A stretch of 64,000 nucleotides of DNA from Haloactinomyces albus (GCF_031458135.1 NZ_JAVDXW010000001.1:1178001-1242000), one strand, 5' to 3'; positions 1 through 9,572 are shown, counted from the stretch's first letter. Notes: a model not told the origin generated them from the sequence alone. A program made the numbers and translations.

Positions 1-2
1 TG

Positions 3-3000
3 GCCGAAACCCCGCTGCCCGCGGTGCAGCTCGCCTATCAACGCTGGCTGCACACGCAGGGCTATGCCTGGCAACGAACAGCGGGGCCGTTTCTCGCCAC
101 CCATCCGGAGCCCGACGGGTGGCTGATCGAACAGCACGAGCTGTTCAACGTGCGCTCGCCCGGCAGCAGTTGCATCACCGCCTTGCGGGAGTTCGCCGCC
201 GGATCCGGTCCCGGTACCTTCGATCATGCTCTCAACAACTCCCGGAGCTGCGGTGGAGTCGTGCGCGCAGCACCGGTGGCGCTGTGGTCCGAGGATCCGA
301 GGGAGGTCTTCGAACTCGCCGCCGCGACCGCCGCGCTGACCGACTCGGCTCCGAGTGGCTACCTGCCTGCCGGAGTGCTGGCCGTACTCGTGCACCAGCT
401 GGTGCGGGGCGAGTCGTTGTTCGAGTCGATCCGCCGGGCTCGCTCCGTGCTGACCGTCCATGACGGCCATGCCGACACCGACCGTGCGCTGCAGGCCGCT
501 GTGGACCTCGCCGGGAAGGGCACACCACGCCCGGAGCAACTCAAGGACGCACTGGGCAGCGGTTGGTCCGGCGACGAAGCACTCGCGATCGCCGTATGCG
601 CGACACTGAGTACCGATACCATGGCCTCGGCCATCATGGTGGCGGTCAATCACTCCGGCGACAGCGACTCCACGGCCGCGATCTGCGGCAATCTCGCCGG
701 TGCCCTGTACGGATCCGCCCAGCTGCCCGGAGTGTGGCTTCGCGATCTGCGGCAGCGGGAGATCATCGAAGCTCTGGGGAGAGACGCCCTACTCGAGTTC
801 GGTCCCCGGCCTCCGGAATACCCGGCCGATCAGCGGTGGGCACAGCGATATCCGGCCAGGGGCGATACCTCGCAGCTGGCGTTCGTATCCAGTCCGAAAC
901 CAGCGAGTGCACCGGAACAGCCGAACGGGGCCGACACGGTCTTCGCCACCCCGAATCCGGCCGGACCGGAACCCTCCCCAGAAGTCCCCACCACATCGAT
1001 CCCCACCACATCGATCCCCACCCCGGAGGCCTCCACCCCGGAGGTCTCCACCGCAGAGGTGTCCGCCGCCGCAGGGATGCCCACCGGAAAAATCCCCATC
1101 GGAAAGGTACCTGCCGAAGAGGCATCCACGTCCACCATGATGGTGCCGGTCGCCGAAGCGTCCACCTCCACCGCGATGATTCCGGTCGGAACCGGGCATG
1201 GGTCCGCGCCGGACCGACCCGCCCGGATTCTGGGCTGTCTGCTCGGCGGGGCCATCGGAGACGCGCTCGGCTATGCCGTCGAGTTCGAGTCACTCGACGT
1301 GATCCGGCACAAGTACGGCAAGGCGGGGCTGACCGACTTCGTCGACGCGCACCGCCCCGGCGGTTCGATCAGTGACGACACGCAGATGACTCTGTTCACT
1401 CTGGACGGGCTCATCCGGGCGAGTATCCGACGGCGCCTGTACGGAGAGATCGAACCGGCCACCCGGATCCAGCACGCCTACCAGCGCTGGCTGCACACGC
1501 AAGGCTACGACTGGAAGAACGCGGGTGGTCCCATCGCGACCTCCCCACCCGACGGGTGGCTGATCCGGCAGCGGGGTCTGTTCGTTCGGCGTGCTCCCGG
1601 GACGACCTGCGTACAGGCGCTGCACGACTACGCGGAAGGAACGAAGGCGGGCTCGTTCGACAACCGGCTCAACGATTCCAAGGGCTGCGGTGGCGTGATG
1701 CGCGCTGCCCCGGCGAGCCTGTGGTCCGAGGACACCTCCGAGGTGTTCCGCGTCGGAGCACTGTCGGGCGTGCTCACGCACGGGCATCCGAGCGGGTTCC
1801 TGCCCGCCGGGGCTCTCGCGGTGATCGTCCAATTGCTGCTGGCAGGCCGCAGCCTGCGCGAAGCCGTGGACCGTGCGCTGGCGGAGCTGTCCGCCTGGGA
1901 GGACCATCACGAAACCACCGCGTGCCTGCTTCGGGCGCGCGGACTCGCCGCCGAGGGGCCGCCGAGCCCCGAGCGTATCCAGAACGAACTCGGCAGAGGC
2001 TGGGTGGGTGAGGAAGCACTGGCGATCGCGGTGTACGCGGCGCTGGCGCGCCCGGAGTCGTTCTCCGACGCGATCGTGCTCGCTGCCAATCACTCCGGCG
2101 ACAGCGACTCCACGGCCGCGATCTGCGGCAATATCATGGGTGCGGCTCTCGGATCGACCGCGATTCCTCGGCAGTGGCGCGAGAAGCTCGAATTGTGCGA
2201 GGTCATCGAGCAGCTCGCACTGGACGCGGTCCAGGAGTTCGGGGCGAACCCGCCCACCGCTCCCGCCTGGTTCGAGCACTACCCCGCCGGCGACACCCCC
2301 GGACAAGCCGTTCCCCCGAAAAGCGACGCTCCGTCGACGTCGGACACCGATTCCGACACGGACAACTCCGCGGCCCGCACAGCGAGCAAGGCGGGCGACT
2401 CGCACGGTCCCCTGTCCGAAGAGGAACTCCGGCTGTTGGCGGCGTGGCGGAAGTTCCGCGACAACGGCGACACCACGAGCGCCACCTCGGGGGGATTGCA
2501 TCAGCTCCTGAGCGAGGCGTTCGGTGCCGAGCGTGCCTCCCAACTCGTCGCCGAAACGGCCGGGGAACCCCTGCATCAAGGGCGCCTCGCGGCGGAAGTC
2601 CCGCTCGATATCAGCCCCCGCGAACGCCTGGCGGGCTGTCTCCTCGGGGGCGCGACGGGAGATGCGCTCGGTGCCCCCTGGATATTGGCCGACCTCGACA
2701 GAGTCCAGCGGGACCAGCCGCACGGCGTCCGCGAGCTCGCCACGGCTTTCGGACGACGCGGTGCCGTCACCGCCCACACTCAGCAGGCCGTGTTCGTCTT
2801 CGATGGTCTCATCCGCGCGGACATCAGCAGCAGAATGCAGGGAGTCGGCGTCCACCGGGCGGGCATGGTGCGATGCGCCCTGGAGCACTGGTTGTGCACC
2901 CAGGGAATTCCCTTCGAACCGTCGATGCCGGGCAATGCTCTCAGTGAAGCGGCGATCCTGTGCACGCAGCGCTTCCCGGACGAGCCGAGCATGACGGCGC

Positions 3001-3671
3001 TGGCTCAGTGGGGCGGTCGCCAGGATCTTCCCACGACGGCTCATCCACCGAACGCGGCGCGCAACGCCGCGGCGACCACGCGCGGTGCCGTGGTGGGGTT
3101 GTACGCACAATGCCCCTCGACCGCCGTGTCCCTCGGCGTCGAGATCGGCGTGATCACGCATGGCCACCCGGACGGCTACCTCCCGGCAGGGGCGCTGGCG
3201 GGACTGATCAGCGCGCTGGCCCACGGTCGGAGTCTCGCCGACAGCGTGCGTGTCGTACTGACCGAACTGGACACGTTCGAAGGCAGCGACACCACGATGC
3301 GAAGCTTGCGGGAGGCCGTGGCCCTCGCCGAGCACGGTCCCGTTTCGCCCGTCGCCCTCGAAGGACTCGGCTCCGGTTGGGAGGCGGCCACCGCACTGGC
3401 CATCGCGGTCGCAGCAGCCCTGTCGTACCCGAACTCCTATCCCGACGCGGTGTCGCTGGCCGCCACGCACTCCGGCAACAGCGCGGCCACGGCCGCGATC
3501 TGCGGCAGTCTGCTGGGGACGGCGCGCGGGACGGAAGGAATTCCCGCGGAATGGGCGCAAACGCTGGAGTTGCGGGAGGTTCTCGACGAGCTGCTGGCCG
3601 ACCACGACCGAATCGGGGCGGAAACGGCCACCGGCCCGTCCGTCCAGCAGGAACGTGCCCTGCCGGAGTAG
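3..3671 (+). CDS. Triple-module ADP-ribosylglycohydrolase (5' end outside window)
   Basis: The reading frame is open to the left edge; the GTG at 24 lies inside the first module, so the true start is upstream. Three ADP-ribosylglycohydrolase (DraG/ARH) modules are joined by Pro/Thr/Ser-rich linkers. This fold removes ADP-ribose from proteins or small molecules using two Mg ions. Module 1 (3-about 840) keeps the C-terminal metal motif NHSGDSDST (648) but has TDSAPS where module 2 has THGHPS; its N-terminal GDALG/SDDT part is off-window. Module 2 (about 1215-2280) is complete: GCLLGGAIGDALG, SDDTQM (1371), CGGVMRAAP and NHSGDSDST (2088). Module 3 (about 2620-3620) has AHTQQA (2772) for SDDTQM, lacks the CGGVMRAAP block and has THSGNSAAT (3465), so it is probably catalytically dead. 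The first linker contains tandem codon repeats (about 985-1070). Family assignment is firm; the substrate is unknown. Confidence 0.9.
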   Translation, partial: AETPLPAVQLAYQRWLHTQGYAWQRTAGPFLATHPEPDGWLIEQHELFNVRSPGSSCITALREFAAGSGPGTFDHALNNSRSCGGVVRAAPVALWSEDPREVFELAAATAALTDSAPSGYLPAGVLAVLVHQLVRGESLFESIRRARSVLTVHDGHADTDRALQAAVDLAGKGTPRPEQLKDALGSGWSGDEALAIAVCATLSTDTMASAIMVAVNHSGDSDSTAAICGNLAGALYGSAQLPGVWLRDLRQREIIEALGRDALLEFGPRPPEYPADQRWAQRYPARGDTSQLAFVSSPKPASAPEQPNGADTVFATPNPAGPEPSPEVPTTSIPTTSIPTPEASTPEVSTAEVSAAAGMPTGKIPIGKVPAEEASTSTMMVPVAEASTSTAMIPVGTGHGSAPDRPARILGCLLGGAIGDALGYAVEFESLDVIRHKYGKAGLTDFVDAHRPGGSISDDTQMTLFTLDGLIRASIRRRLYGEIEPATRIQHAYQRWLHTQGYDWKNAGGPIATSPPDGWLIRQRGLFVRRAPGTTCVQALHDYAEGTKAGSFDNRLNDSKGCGGVMRAAPASLWSEDTSEVFRVGALSGVLTHGHPSGFLPAGALAVIVQLLLAGRSLREAVDRALAELSAWEDHHETTACLLRARGLAAEGPPSPERIQNELGRGWVGEEALAIAVYAALARPESFSDAIVLAANHSGDSDSTAAICGNIMGAALGSTAIPRQWREKLELCEVIEQLALDAVQEFGANPPTAPAWFEHYPAGDTPGQAVPPKSDAPSTSDTDSDTDNSAARTASKAGDSHGPLSEEELRLLAAWRKFRDNGDTTSATSGGLHQLLSEAFGAERASQLVAETAGEPLHQGRLAAEVPLDISPRERLAGCLLGGATGDALGAPWILADLDRVQRDQPHGVRELATAFGRRGAVTAHTQQAVFVFDGLIRADISSRMQGVGVHRAGMVRCALEHWLCTQGIPFEPSMPGNALSEAAILCTQRFPDEPSMTALAQWGGRQDLPTTAHPPNAARNAAATTRGAVVGLYAQCPSTAVSLGVEIGVITHGHPDGYLPAGALAGLISALAHGRSLADSVRVVLTELDTFEGSDTTMRSLREAVALAEHGPVSPVALEGLGSGWEAATALAIAVAAALSYPNSYPDAVSLAATHSGNSAATAAICGSLLGTARGTEGIPAEWAQTLELREVLDELLADHDRIGAETATGPSVQQERALPE

Positions 3672-3682
3672 GAGATTGTGGA

Positions 3683-3703
3683 CGGTCCGTCGCCGACGGA
3701 CCG
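3683..3703 (+). terminator. Hairpin after the ADP-ribosylglycohydrolase gene
   Basis: A perfect 10-bp inverted repeat (CGGTCCGTCG, 1-nt centre) starts 12 nt after the stop codon. No U-tract follows, as is common for actinobacterial terminators. Confidence 0.5.
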
Positions 3704-3871
3704 CGATTTCCCGATGAATAGGTACGGATACTCACCGTTTCCCGGGTTGTTCCACGGCCGAAGTTGATCGATCCTCTTGATCACCGCTACCAACGCGGTG
3801 CGGTCACCCCCGCCAACCGTCGGCAGCGGCTGCCCCGGTCGCCCTACAGGCGGCACAACTCAGGAGGAGCG

Positions 3872-5392
3872 ATGCAACACGCACGGAAAAGCCGCAGCAG
3901 ACTCGCCGACCTGTGTGTCGGCGCTGCGGTCATCACCTCGTTCGGACTCGCCGGTGCGGTCCCTGCACAGGCAGCCGAGGGAAAAATCCTGCACACGGAG
4001 GGAAAGGACGCCATCGCGGACAGCTACATCGTGGTGCTCGAGGACGCCGCCGCGAACGGGCCCGGCGGTGTCCAGGCCGCTGCACAGGATCTCTCGGCAC
4101 AGTACGGCGCACAGGTCGGTCACACCTACGAGCACGCGCTGCGCGGATTCTCGGTCACGGCCGACGCGGCCGAGGCCAAGCGGTTGGCGACCAATCCGAG
4201 CGTCAAGTACGTCGAGCAGGATCAGCGGGTCCACGCGTTCGGCACGCAGGAGAACCCGCCGTCCTACGGTCTGGACCGGATCGATCAGCGGGACCTGCCG
4301 CTGAGCGGCTCCTACACCTACCCGAACGAGGGCAGTGGCGTCACGGCATACGTTCTCGATACCGGTGTCCGAACCAGCCACAACACCTTCGAGGGACGGG
4401 CGAGCAGCGGCTACGACTTCGTCGACGGTGACAGCGTCGCCAACGACTGCAACGGCCACGGCACCCATGTCGCGGGCACCATCGGCGGCGAGCAGTACGG
4501 CGTGGCCAAGAACGTCGACGTGGTCGGCGTCCGGGTGCTCGACTGCCAGGGTTCGGGCTCGTACTCGGGCGTCATCGACGGCATCGACTGGGTCACGCAG
4601 AACGCCGAGGGTCCCGCGGTGGCGAACATGAGCCTCGGCGGCCCGGTCAGCACAGCGGTCGACGATGCGGTCAGGACCTCGATCCAGTCCGGTGTGACCT
4701 ACGGCCTGGCTGCCGGGAACGCGAGTTCGGACGCCTGCAGCACCACCCCGGCCAGGGTCACCGAAGCCATCACCGTCGGTGCCACCAACCGCCAGGACAG
4801 CGAGGCGAGCTACTCGAACTACGGAAGCTGCCTCGACATCTACGCTCCGGGCAGCAACATCACCTCCGCCTGGATCGGCAGCGACACCGACACCAACACC
4901 ATCAGCGGAACCTCGATGGCGACTCCGCACGTGGTGGGGGCCGCAGCGCTGATCCTGTCGGCGAATCCCTCGGCGAGCCCGGCGCAGGTCCGCGACACGA
5001 TGGTCAGCACCGCCAGCACCGGCAAGATCGGCAATGTGAGTGCCGGTTCGCCGAACAAACTGCTGTACGTCGGCGGTGACAACGGTGCGGAGCCTCCGAA
5101 GGACCCGGGGAACACGGCTCCCTCGGCCGGTTTCACCGTGAGTTGCTCCTACGGCTCCTGCTCGTTCGATGCGAGCGGATCCAGTGACTCCGACGGCACC
5201 GTGGCCGACTATGCCTGGGACTTCGGTGATGGCAGCACCGGCAACGGCAAGACCGTGACCCACCGCTACGCCGGCGGCGGTGACTTCACCGCGACGCTGA
5301 CCGTGACCGACGATGCCGGGGCCACCGACTCGGCAAGCACGCAGATCCGGTGCTACGCGTTCGGCGGCGGGTCGACATACTGCTTCAGCTGA
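3872..5392 (+). CDS. Secreted S8 subtilisin-like serine protease with C-terminal PKD domain
   Basis: A 506-aa exported endopeptidase precursor. The start is the ATG at 3872, preceded by AGGAGG; an upstream in-frame ATG at 3764 has no such site. Order: signal peptide (residues 1 to about 34, ending AQA-A), I9 inhibitor propeptide (about 48-118), S8 catalytic domain of the proteinase K/aqualysin type (about 127-400), and a PKD domain (about 415-506) with the motif WDFGDGS. The catalytic triad is intact: Asp163 (VLDTGV), His196 (GHGTHVAG) and Ser348 (GTSMATPH), with oxyanion Asn in AAGNAS. The propeptide should act as a folding chaperone and inhibitor removed by autoprocessing; the PKD domain usually helps substrate or surface binding. 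Cysteines in the catalytic and PKD domains suggest disulfides, fitting extracellular action. It appears monocistronic and is followed by a strong palindromic terminator. Confidence 0.95.
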   Translation: MQHARKSRSRLADLCVGAAVITSFGLAGAVPAQAAEGKILHTEGKDAIADSYIVVLEDAAANGPGGVQAAAQDLSAQYGAQVGHTYEHALRGFSVTADAAEAKRLATNPSVKYVEQDQRVHAFGTQENPPSYGLDRIDQRDLPLSGSYTYPNEGSGVTAYVLDTGVRTSHNTFEGRASSGYDFVDGDSVANDCNGHGTHVAGTIGGEQYGVAKNVDVVGVRVLDCQGSGSYSGVIDGIDWVTQNAEGPAVANMSLGGPVSTAVDDAVRTSIQSGVTYGLAAGNASSDACSTTPARVTEAITVGATNRQDSEASYSNYGSCLDIYAPGSNITSAWIGSDTDTNTISGTSMATPHVVGAAALILSANPSASPAQVRDTMVSTASTGKIGNVSAGSPNKLLYVGGDNGAEPPKDPGNTAPSAGFTVSCSYGSCSFDASGSSDSDGTVADYAWDFGDGSTGNGKTVTHRYAGGGDFTATLTVTDDAGATDSASTQIRCYAFGGGSTYCFS

Positions 5393-5430
5393 GGCCCCCG
5401 CGACGGGGATGATCGCAGTGAAGCATTCCG

Positions 5431-5476
5431 GCGGCGGGCAGCCAACGGTGCGGCCGCACCGTTGGCTGCCCGCCGC
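5431..5476. terminator. 46-bp perfect palindrome, bidirectional terminator
   Basis: Two 23-nt arms, 5431-5453 and 5454-5476, are exact reverse complements with no spacer. It sits between the end of the protease gene and the end of the convergent LuxR-family gene, so it probably terminates both. Confidence 0.75.
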
Positions 5477-5480
5477 TGTG

Positions 5481-5541
5481 CGTTTCGATGCGCGGCGTTT
5501 CGATGCGCACCGCCGTGCGCGCCGGTGGACGTTTCGATGTG
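5481..5541. repeat. Three short direct repeats (CGTTTCGATG)
   Basis: The 10-mer CGTTTCGATG occurs at 5481, 5496 and 5530, each followed by CG or TGCG, immediately after the palindromic terminator. Purpose unknown; it may be decayed sequence or a small binding-site cluster. Confidence 0.4.
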
Positions 5542-5588
5542 CGTCCGCGGTGTCCATCCCGACGCCGTCTTCGGAAGAGGTGTGGTCC

Positions 5589-8504
5589 TCACGAATCCAC
5601 CACGACGTCGGCACGGGACCGTACACCGAGTTTGCGCAGCACCTTGGCTATGTGGTTTTCCACGGTGCGGCGGGACAGAAAGAGGACCTCGGCGATCTCC
5701 CGGTTGGTACACCCATTCGCCAGCAGGCGAGCGACCTCCCGCTCTCGTGGTGAGAGTTCGTTGCCGTAGCCGCGACGTCCCCGCTTCGACGGTGACCGTG
5801 TCCCCAACCGGCGCAACAGATGCCTGCACCTGGCCGCGTCCCTCGTCGCACCGAGCTGGTCGAAGGACTCGGCTGCCGCACGAAGTGTGGATTCCGCTTC
5901 GCCGGTGGCGAGCCGAATGCGGGAGCAGGCGGCGTGTTCCGCGGCCAGCGCCGCATCATGGGACTGCGGAAGCGCCCGGTAGCCGTCAGCCGCGTGATCC
6001 CACCATGCGCCTGCCTGGTCAAGCTCACCTCGAGCCGCATGCATCGCCGCACGGCACGATGCCTCGGCCGGCCCGGTCACCGGCGCGTCCCGATCCCCCA
6101 CCGCGGCGGTGAACTCGTCGAGCACCCTGGTCGCCTCGGCCATCCGGCCGCAGCGGCCGTAGACGTCGACCGCGACCGGGGCGAGTCCGGCGGCCCATAC
6201 CCACACCCCCTTCCGCCGGGTCACGGCCAGCCCTCTGCCGATCTCGACCACGGCCTGCTGCGGATCGTCGCGAGCCAGGCACATCCGGGCGCGTGCCGCC
6301 GCGGCCGCGATCACCACGGGAGCGAACGATTCGTCCGGGGCCTCGACACCGGTGGCTTGCAGTCGCGCTTCTGCTTCGTCCCAGTGGCCCTGTGCCGCGG
6401 CGATCGAACCCAGCACCAAGGACAGTTCCACCCGCACCGGGTACAGATCGGCGTAGTCGGCCAGCAGGCCGCGAGTGCGCTCGGCCAAACCGTCCCAGCG
6501 GCCGGTGAGCCAGTCCAGCCGGACCTCGGTGCATTGCAGCGCGGTGGACAGGTACGGAAGTCCGTCCGATTCCTCCGCCCTCCGCGAGGCGCTGGCGAGA
6601 TACTCGCGGGCTCGAGCGTGATGTCCGATCGAGGCGAACGCGTCGGCGAGGTTGCCGTGGACCTTGACCACATGCCACTGCTCGGTCATCGAGCCGGGCT
6701 TGCGGGGCAACCGGTCGAGATGCCGCCGCATCCGTGGTGGATCCCCGAGCTGCACACGCGCGGGAAGGACGTTGCCGAGCAGCTCGGTGACGACTTCGGT
6801 GTCCTCGGACCGGGCAATCACCTCCTCCACCCGCCGCATCCACCGTCTGCTCTCCGCGATCGGTGTCGTGCCCACGTGCGCTTGTGCGAGAACGGCCATC
6901 CCGACGGCGGCCCGCGCAGGACGATCGCGAAGGTCGGTGATCGCGAGCTCGATCTCGGAACGTCCCGATTCCAGGGCGTGCGTCTGCCGCAGCAGAAGCA
7001 AACCGAGACAGAGCCGGACCTCTCCGCGGACCATGTTGGACAGTCGCCGGTCGGTGAGGACACGGGTGAGTTCCGCGGAGACGTCATGGTGGGCGAGCCC
7101 GCCCACCGCCGCCGCACTGAACTTGGTCGCCAGCCGATCCACGTCGTCGCCGCTCAGCACCGGCTCCCTGAGCAGGGCACGCAACAGGTCCGTGGCCGTG
7201 GCGGTGTCGCCGACCTCGGCAGCGTGATCGGCGGCTTTCTCTCCGTAGTGGATCCAGTCGAGATCCCGTCCGGCGGCCTTGCTGTGCTCGGCGAGCTGCA
7301 CCAGGGGTAGCGGATCGACACGAGCGAGGCTGTGCACCGCACGAGCGTGCAGCTTCTCCCGCTGGGGCCCGCTCAAGGTGTCGTAGACGGCTTGTCGAGC
7401 GAGTGCGTGGCGGAAACCGTAGCGCCGGCTGCCGATCTCCCGGAGCACGCTGCTGCGCAGAGCATGCTCGAGCGCGTCGTCGACGTTCGCGCTCCCGACC
7501 CCGGCCACGGTACCCAGCAGACAGGTGGTGGCGGCGACATTGAGCACGGCCGCTGCTCGCACGACCTGCACTGCGGCTTCGGGCAGCGTTGCCAACCGCT
7601 CGGCCATGGCCTCGCGCAGCAGCACGGGCACGTCGAGATCGGCGAGCAATCGTCGCGCGGTCGCTCCGTCGGCCCGCACCGCCCCCGCCGGGTCCTGCAA
7701 AGCGCGCAGGGTCTCCTCGATGACGAACGGGATCCCGGCCGTCTGCTCGTGCAGTTTGTCGGCGAACTCCGGCGAGACCGACTGCTGCCCGAGTAGCGCC
7801 GCAGCCAACGTGCCCACCTGGTCACGGCCGAGCGAACCGAGCCGTACCACCGCACTGCCCGCGTTCTCCGGAGGCCGGTACGCACTTCCGAGAGGCCCCC
7901 TGTCTCCGAGGTCCTCGCGCCGATAGGTCAGCAGGATCGACAAGTTCGACGTCGGCGCGGCCACCAGGAAGCGCAGCAGCTCGCGTGAACCCTCATCTGC
8001 CCAGTGCAGATCCTCGATGACCAGGAGCACCGGTCCGGCCGCGGCGAGCAGGGCGCGCACGGCCCGGAACAGTCTGTGCCGTTCGGCAGCGGGGTCACCG
8101 AGATCACCCGGCTGCTCCGGGAGGTGGTGGGCGAGTTCGGGAAGCAGCGGACGCAGAACACCGGTCACCGGGTTCGGGTCCACCGAATCCAGTGCCGGGC
8201 CGACGGCGCGCAACGCCTCCAGAACGGGACCGTAGGGGAACGGTTCTCGCAGTGGCCGACAAGCGCTCGTCAGCACCCGCCGCACCGCCACGGCAGGTTG
8301 CTCGAGCAGTTCGCGGACCAGCCGTGACTTACCCACACCGGCTTCCCCCTCGAGCAGTAATACGGCGGGGGGTGTGGTCATGAGCTCGACCATGGTGCTC
8401 AGTTCGGTGTCTCGACCGACGAAAACACGGGAGCTCGTGTGAACACACGTCTCCGAAGGCGGTGTCCAGTCGTCCTTTCCGGAGATGTGCTCTGTCTGCG
8501 CCAT
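5589..8504 (-). CDS. LAL-type LuxR family transcriptional regulator with AAA ATPase domain
   Basis: A 971-aa regulator of the large ATP-binding LuxR (MalT-like) class. The chosen ATG at 8504 has GGAGGG about 6 nt upstream; the frame stays open to 8570 but without a better ribosome site. An N-terminal ATPase has Walker A GEAGVGKS (residues 53-60) and Walker B VLLVIEDLHWAD (about 159-170). The long middle is alpha-helical and TPR-like. The C-terminal LuxR HTH (about 905-965) reads ELSPREREVARLLA then NREIAEVLFLSRRTVENH. Such proteins bind an inducer through the middle region, hydrolyse ATP, oligomerise and activate promoters. The target is not evident: it is divergent from the enoyl-CoA hydratase-like gene and convergent with the protease. 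The intergenic region carries inverted and direct repeats that may be its operator. Confidence 0.9.
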   Translation of the reverse strand: MAQTEHISGKDDWTPPSETCVHTSSRVFVGRDTELSTMVELMTTPPAVLLLEGEAGVGKSRLVRELLEQPAVAVRRVLTSACRPLREPFPYGPVLEALRAVGPALDSVDPNPVTGVLRPLLPELAHHLPEQPGDLGDPAAERHRLFRAVRALLAAAGPVLLVIEDLHWADEGSRELLRFLVAAPTSNLSILLTYRREDLGDRGPLGSAYRPPENAGSAVVRLGSLGRDQVGTLAAALLGQQSVSPEFADKLHEQTAGIPFVIEETLRALQDPAGAVRADGATARRLLADLDVPVLLREAMAERLATLPEAAVQVVRAAAVLNVAATTCLLGTVAGVGSANVDDALEHALRSSVLREIGSRRYGFRHALARQAVYDTLSGPQREKLHARAVHSLARVDPLPLVQLAEHSKAAGRDLDWIHYGEKAADHAAEVGDTATATDLLRALLREPVLSGDDVDRLATKFSAAAVGGLAHHDVSAELTRVLTDRRLSNMVRGEVRLCLGLLLLRQTHALESGRSEIELAITDLRDRPARAAVGMAVLAQAHVGTTPIAESRRWMRRVEEVIARSEDTEVVTELLGNVLPARVQLGDPPRMRRHLDRLPRKPGSMTEQWHVVKVHGNLADAFASIGHHARAREYLASASRRAEESDGLPYLSTALQCTEVRLDWLTGRWDGLAERTRGLLADYADLYPVRVELSLVLGSIAAAQGHWDEAEARLQATGVEAPDESFAPVVIAAAAARARMCLARDDPQQAVVEIGRGLAVTRRKGVWVWAAGLAPVAVDVYGRCGRMAEATRVLDEFTAAVGDRDAPVTGPAEASCRAAMHAARGELDQAGAWWDHAADGYRALPQSHDAALAAEHAACSRIRLATGEAESTLRAAAESFDQLGATRDAARCRHLLRRLGTRSPSKRGRRGYGNELSPREREVARLLANGCTNREIAEVLFLSRRTVENHIAKVLRKLGVRSRADVVVDS

Positions 8505-8560
8505 CGTTCGCCCTCCGGGTATCGGGAACACTGAGTGACCGAAGCACCCCCGAAGAAAGA

Positions 8561-8592
8561 TGATAGTCACTCGAAAGAGTGATAGTCGTCAC
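8561..8592. promoter_or_regulatory. Candidate operator between divergent LuxR-type regulator and crotonase genes
   Basis: TGATAGTC occurs as a direct repeat at 8561 and 8580 (19-bp spacing). The region between holds a 14-bp inverted repeat, CACTC-GAAA-GAGTG (8568-8581). This is the AT-richest part of the divergent intergenic space. A binding site for the neighbouring LuxR protein is an inference. Confidence 0.4.
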
Positions 8593-8773
8593 CTCAATGG
8601 GTGGAGAGGACTCATACTATTGTCGGTGCTCCCGAACGCCTGCCTGCGTCTTGCGGCCCGGGCGTCTTGCGGTTCGGGCGCCGTGGCCCCGATGACGTCC
8701 TTCGAGATTTTCCGCCGTTTTCCCGCGAGGCAACCATGTCCTCAGCACAGCCGGGGAAGATACGGTCTTGCTC

Positions 8774-9550
8774 ATGGGCGACGAACTCGTGCACCGCACC
8801 GTGGCAGGCGGCGTGGCCACCATCACGCTGGACTCACCGCACAACCGCAACGCGCTGTCCAAGCAGTTGCGCGGGGAATTGAACGATGCGCTGGCCGCAG
8901 CGCTCGACGACGACTCGGTACGGGTGCTCGTGCTGGATCACACCGGTCCGGTGTTCTGTGCGGGTATGGATCTCAAGGAGTCGCGCTCCGGCAGCGCCGA
9001 CGAACAGGGCATCAACGAACTCCCCGCGATCCTCGAACGGCTCTGGACCAGCCCCAAGCCGGTGGTGACCAAGCTGGCGGGCCCGGCCCGGGCGGGTGGT
9101 ATCGGACTGGTGGCAGCCTGCGACGTCGCCGTGGCGGTGGACTCCGCCACGTTCGCCTTCACCGAGGTGCGCATCGGCGTGGTGCCTGCCGTGATCTCGA
9201 CCACCGTCCTCCCCCGGTTGCATGCGCGGCAAGCGCACGAACTGTTCCTGACCGGCGAAACCTTCGAGGCCACACGCGCGGTCTCGATCGGCTTGGTGAA
9301 CTCCGCGGTCCCCGCCGAGCAACTCGATGCCGAAACCACCCGCTACACCGACATGCTGGCTTTGGGCGGCCCGACGGCGCTGGCCGCAACCAAGGAGATG
9401 CTGCGCCAGTCCCGCCCCGCCACCATGAGCGAGGACTTCGCCGACATGCTCGCGCTGTCGGCCAAGCACTTCGCAGGCGAGGAGGGCCAGGAAGGCATCC
9501 GCGCCTTCGCCGAGAAGCGCAAGCCCTCATGGGTGCCGCAGCAGGAGTGA
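8774..9550 (+). CDS. Enoyl-CoA hydratase/isomerase family protein
   Basis: A 258-aa crotonase-fold protein, the usual single-domain length. Family marks include FCAGMDLKE (first oxyanion-hole strand, about residue 58), GPARAGGIGLVAACDVAVA (second oxyanion hole, about 97-115) and the C-terminal helix AEKRKPSW. The predicted reaction is hydration or isomerisation of an acyl-CoA, but the Glu pair of classical short-chain enoyl-CoA hydratases is not clear enough to fix the substrate. The ATG at 8774 is used; a TTG at 8768 (adding Met-Leu) has better spacing to the GGGGA at 8753 and may be the real start. It is divergent from the LuxR-type regulator and convergent with barstar, leaving only 22 bp. 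Confidence 0.8.
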   Translation: MGDELVHRTVAGGVATITLDSPHNRNALSKQLRGELNDALAAALDDDSVRVLVLDHTGPVFCAGMDLKESRSGSADEQGINELPAILERLWTSPKPVVTKLAGPARAGGIGLVAACDVAVAVDSATFAFTEVRIGVVPAVISTTVLPRLHARQAHELFLTGETFEATRAVSIGLVNSAVPAEQLDAETTRYTDMLALGGPTALAATKEMLRQSRPATMSEDFADMLALSAKHFAGEEGQEGIRAFAEKRKPSWVPQQE

Positions 9551-9572
9551 CAGCGTCCGTCTGAAGTCGGAT

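Noticed and set aside
1290-3605. A 771-codon minus-strand frame opposite the ADP-ribosylglycohydrolase gene
   Set aside because: The composition is that of a GC-rich shadow (many Arg, Gly, Gln) and the opposite strand has clear domain motifs.
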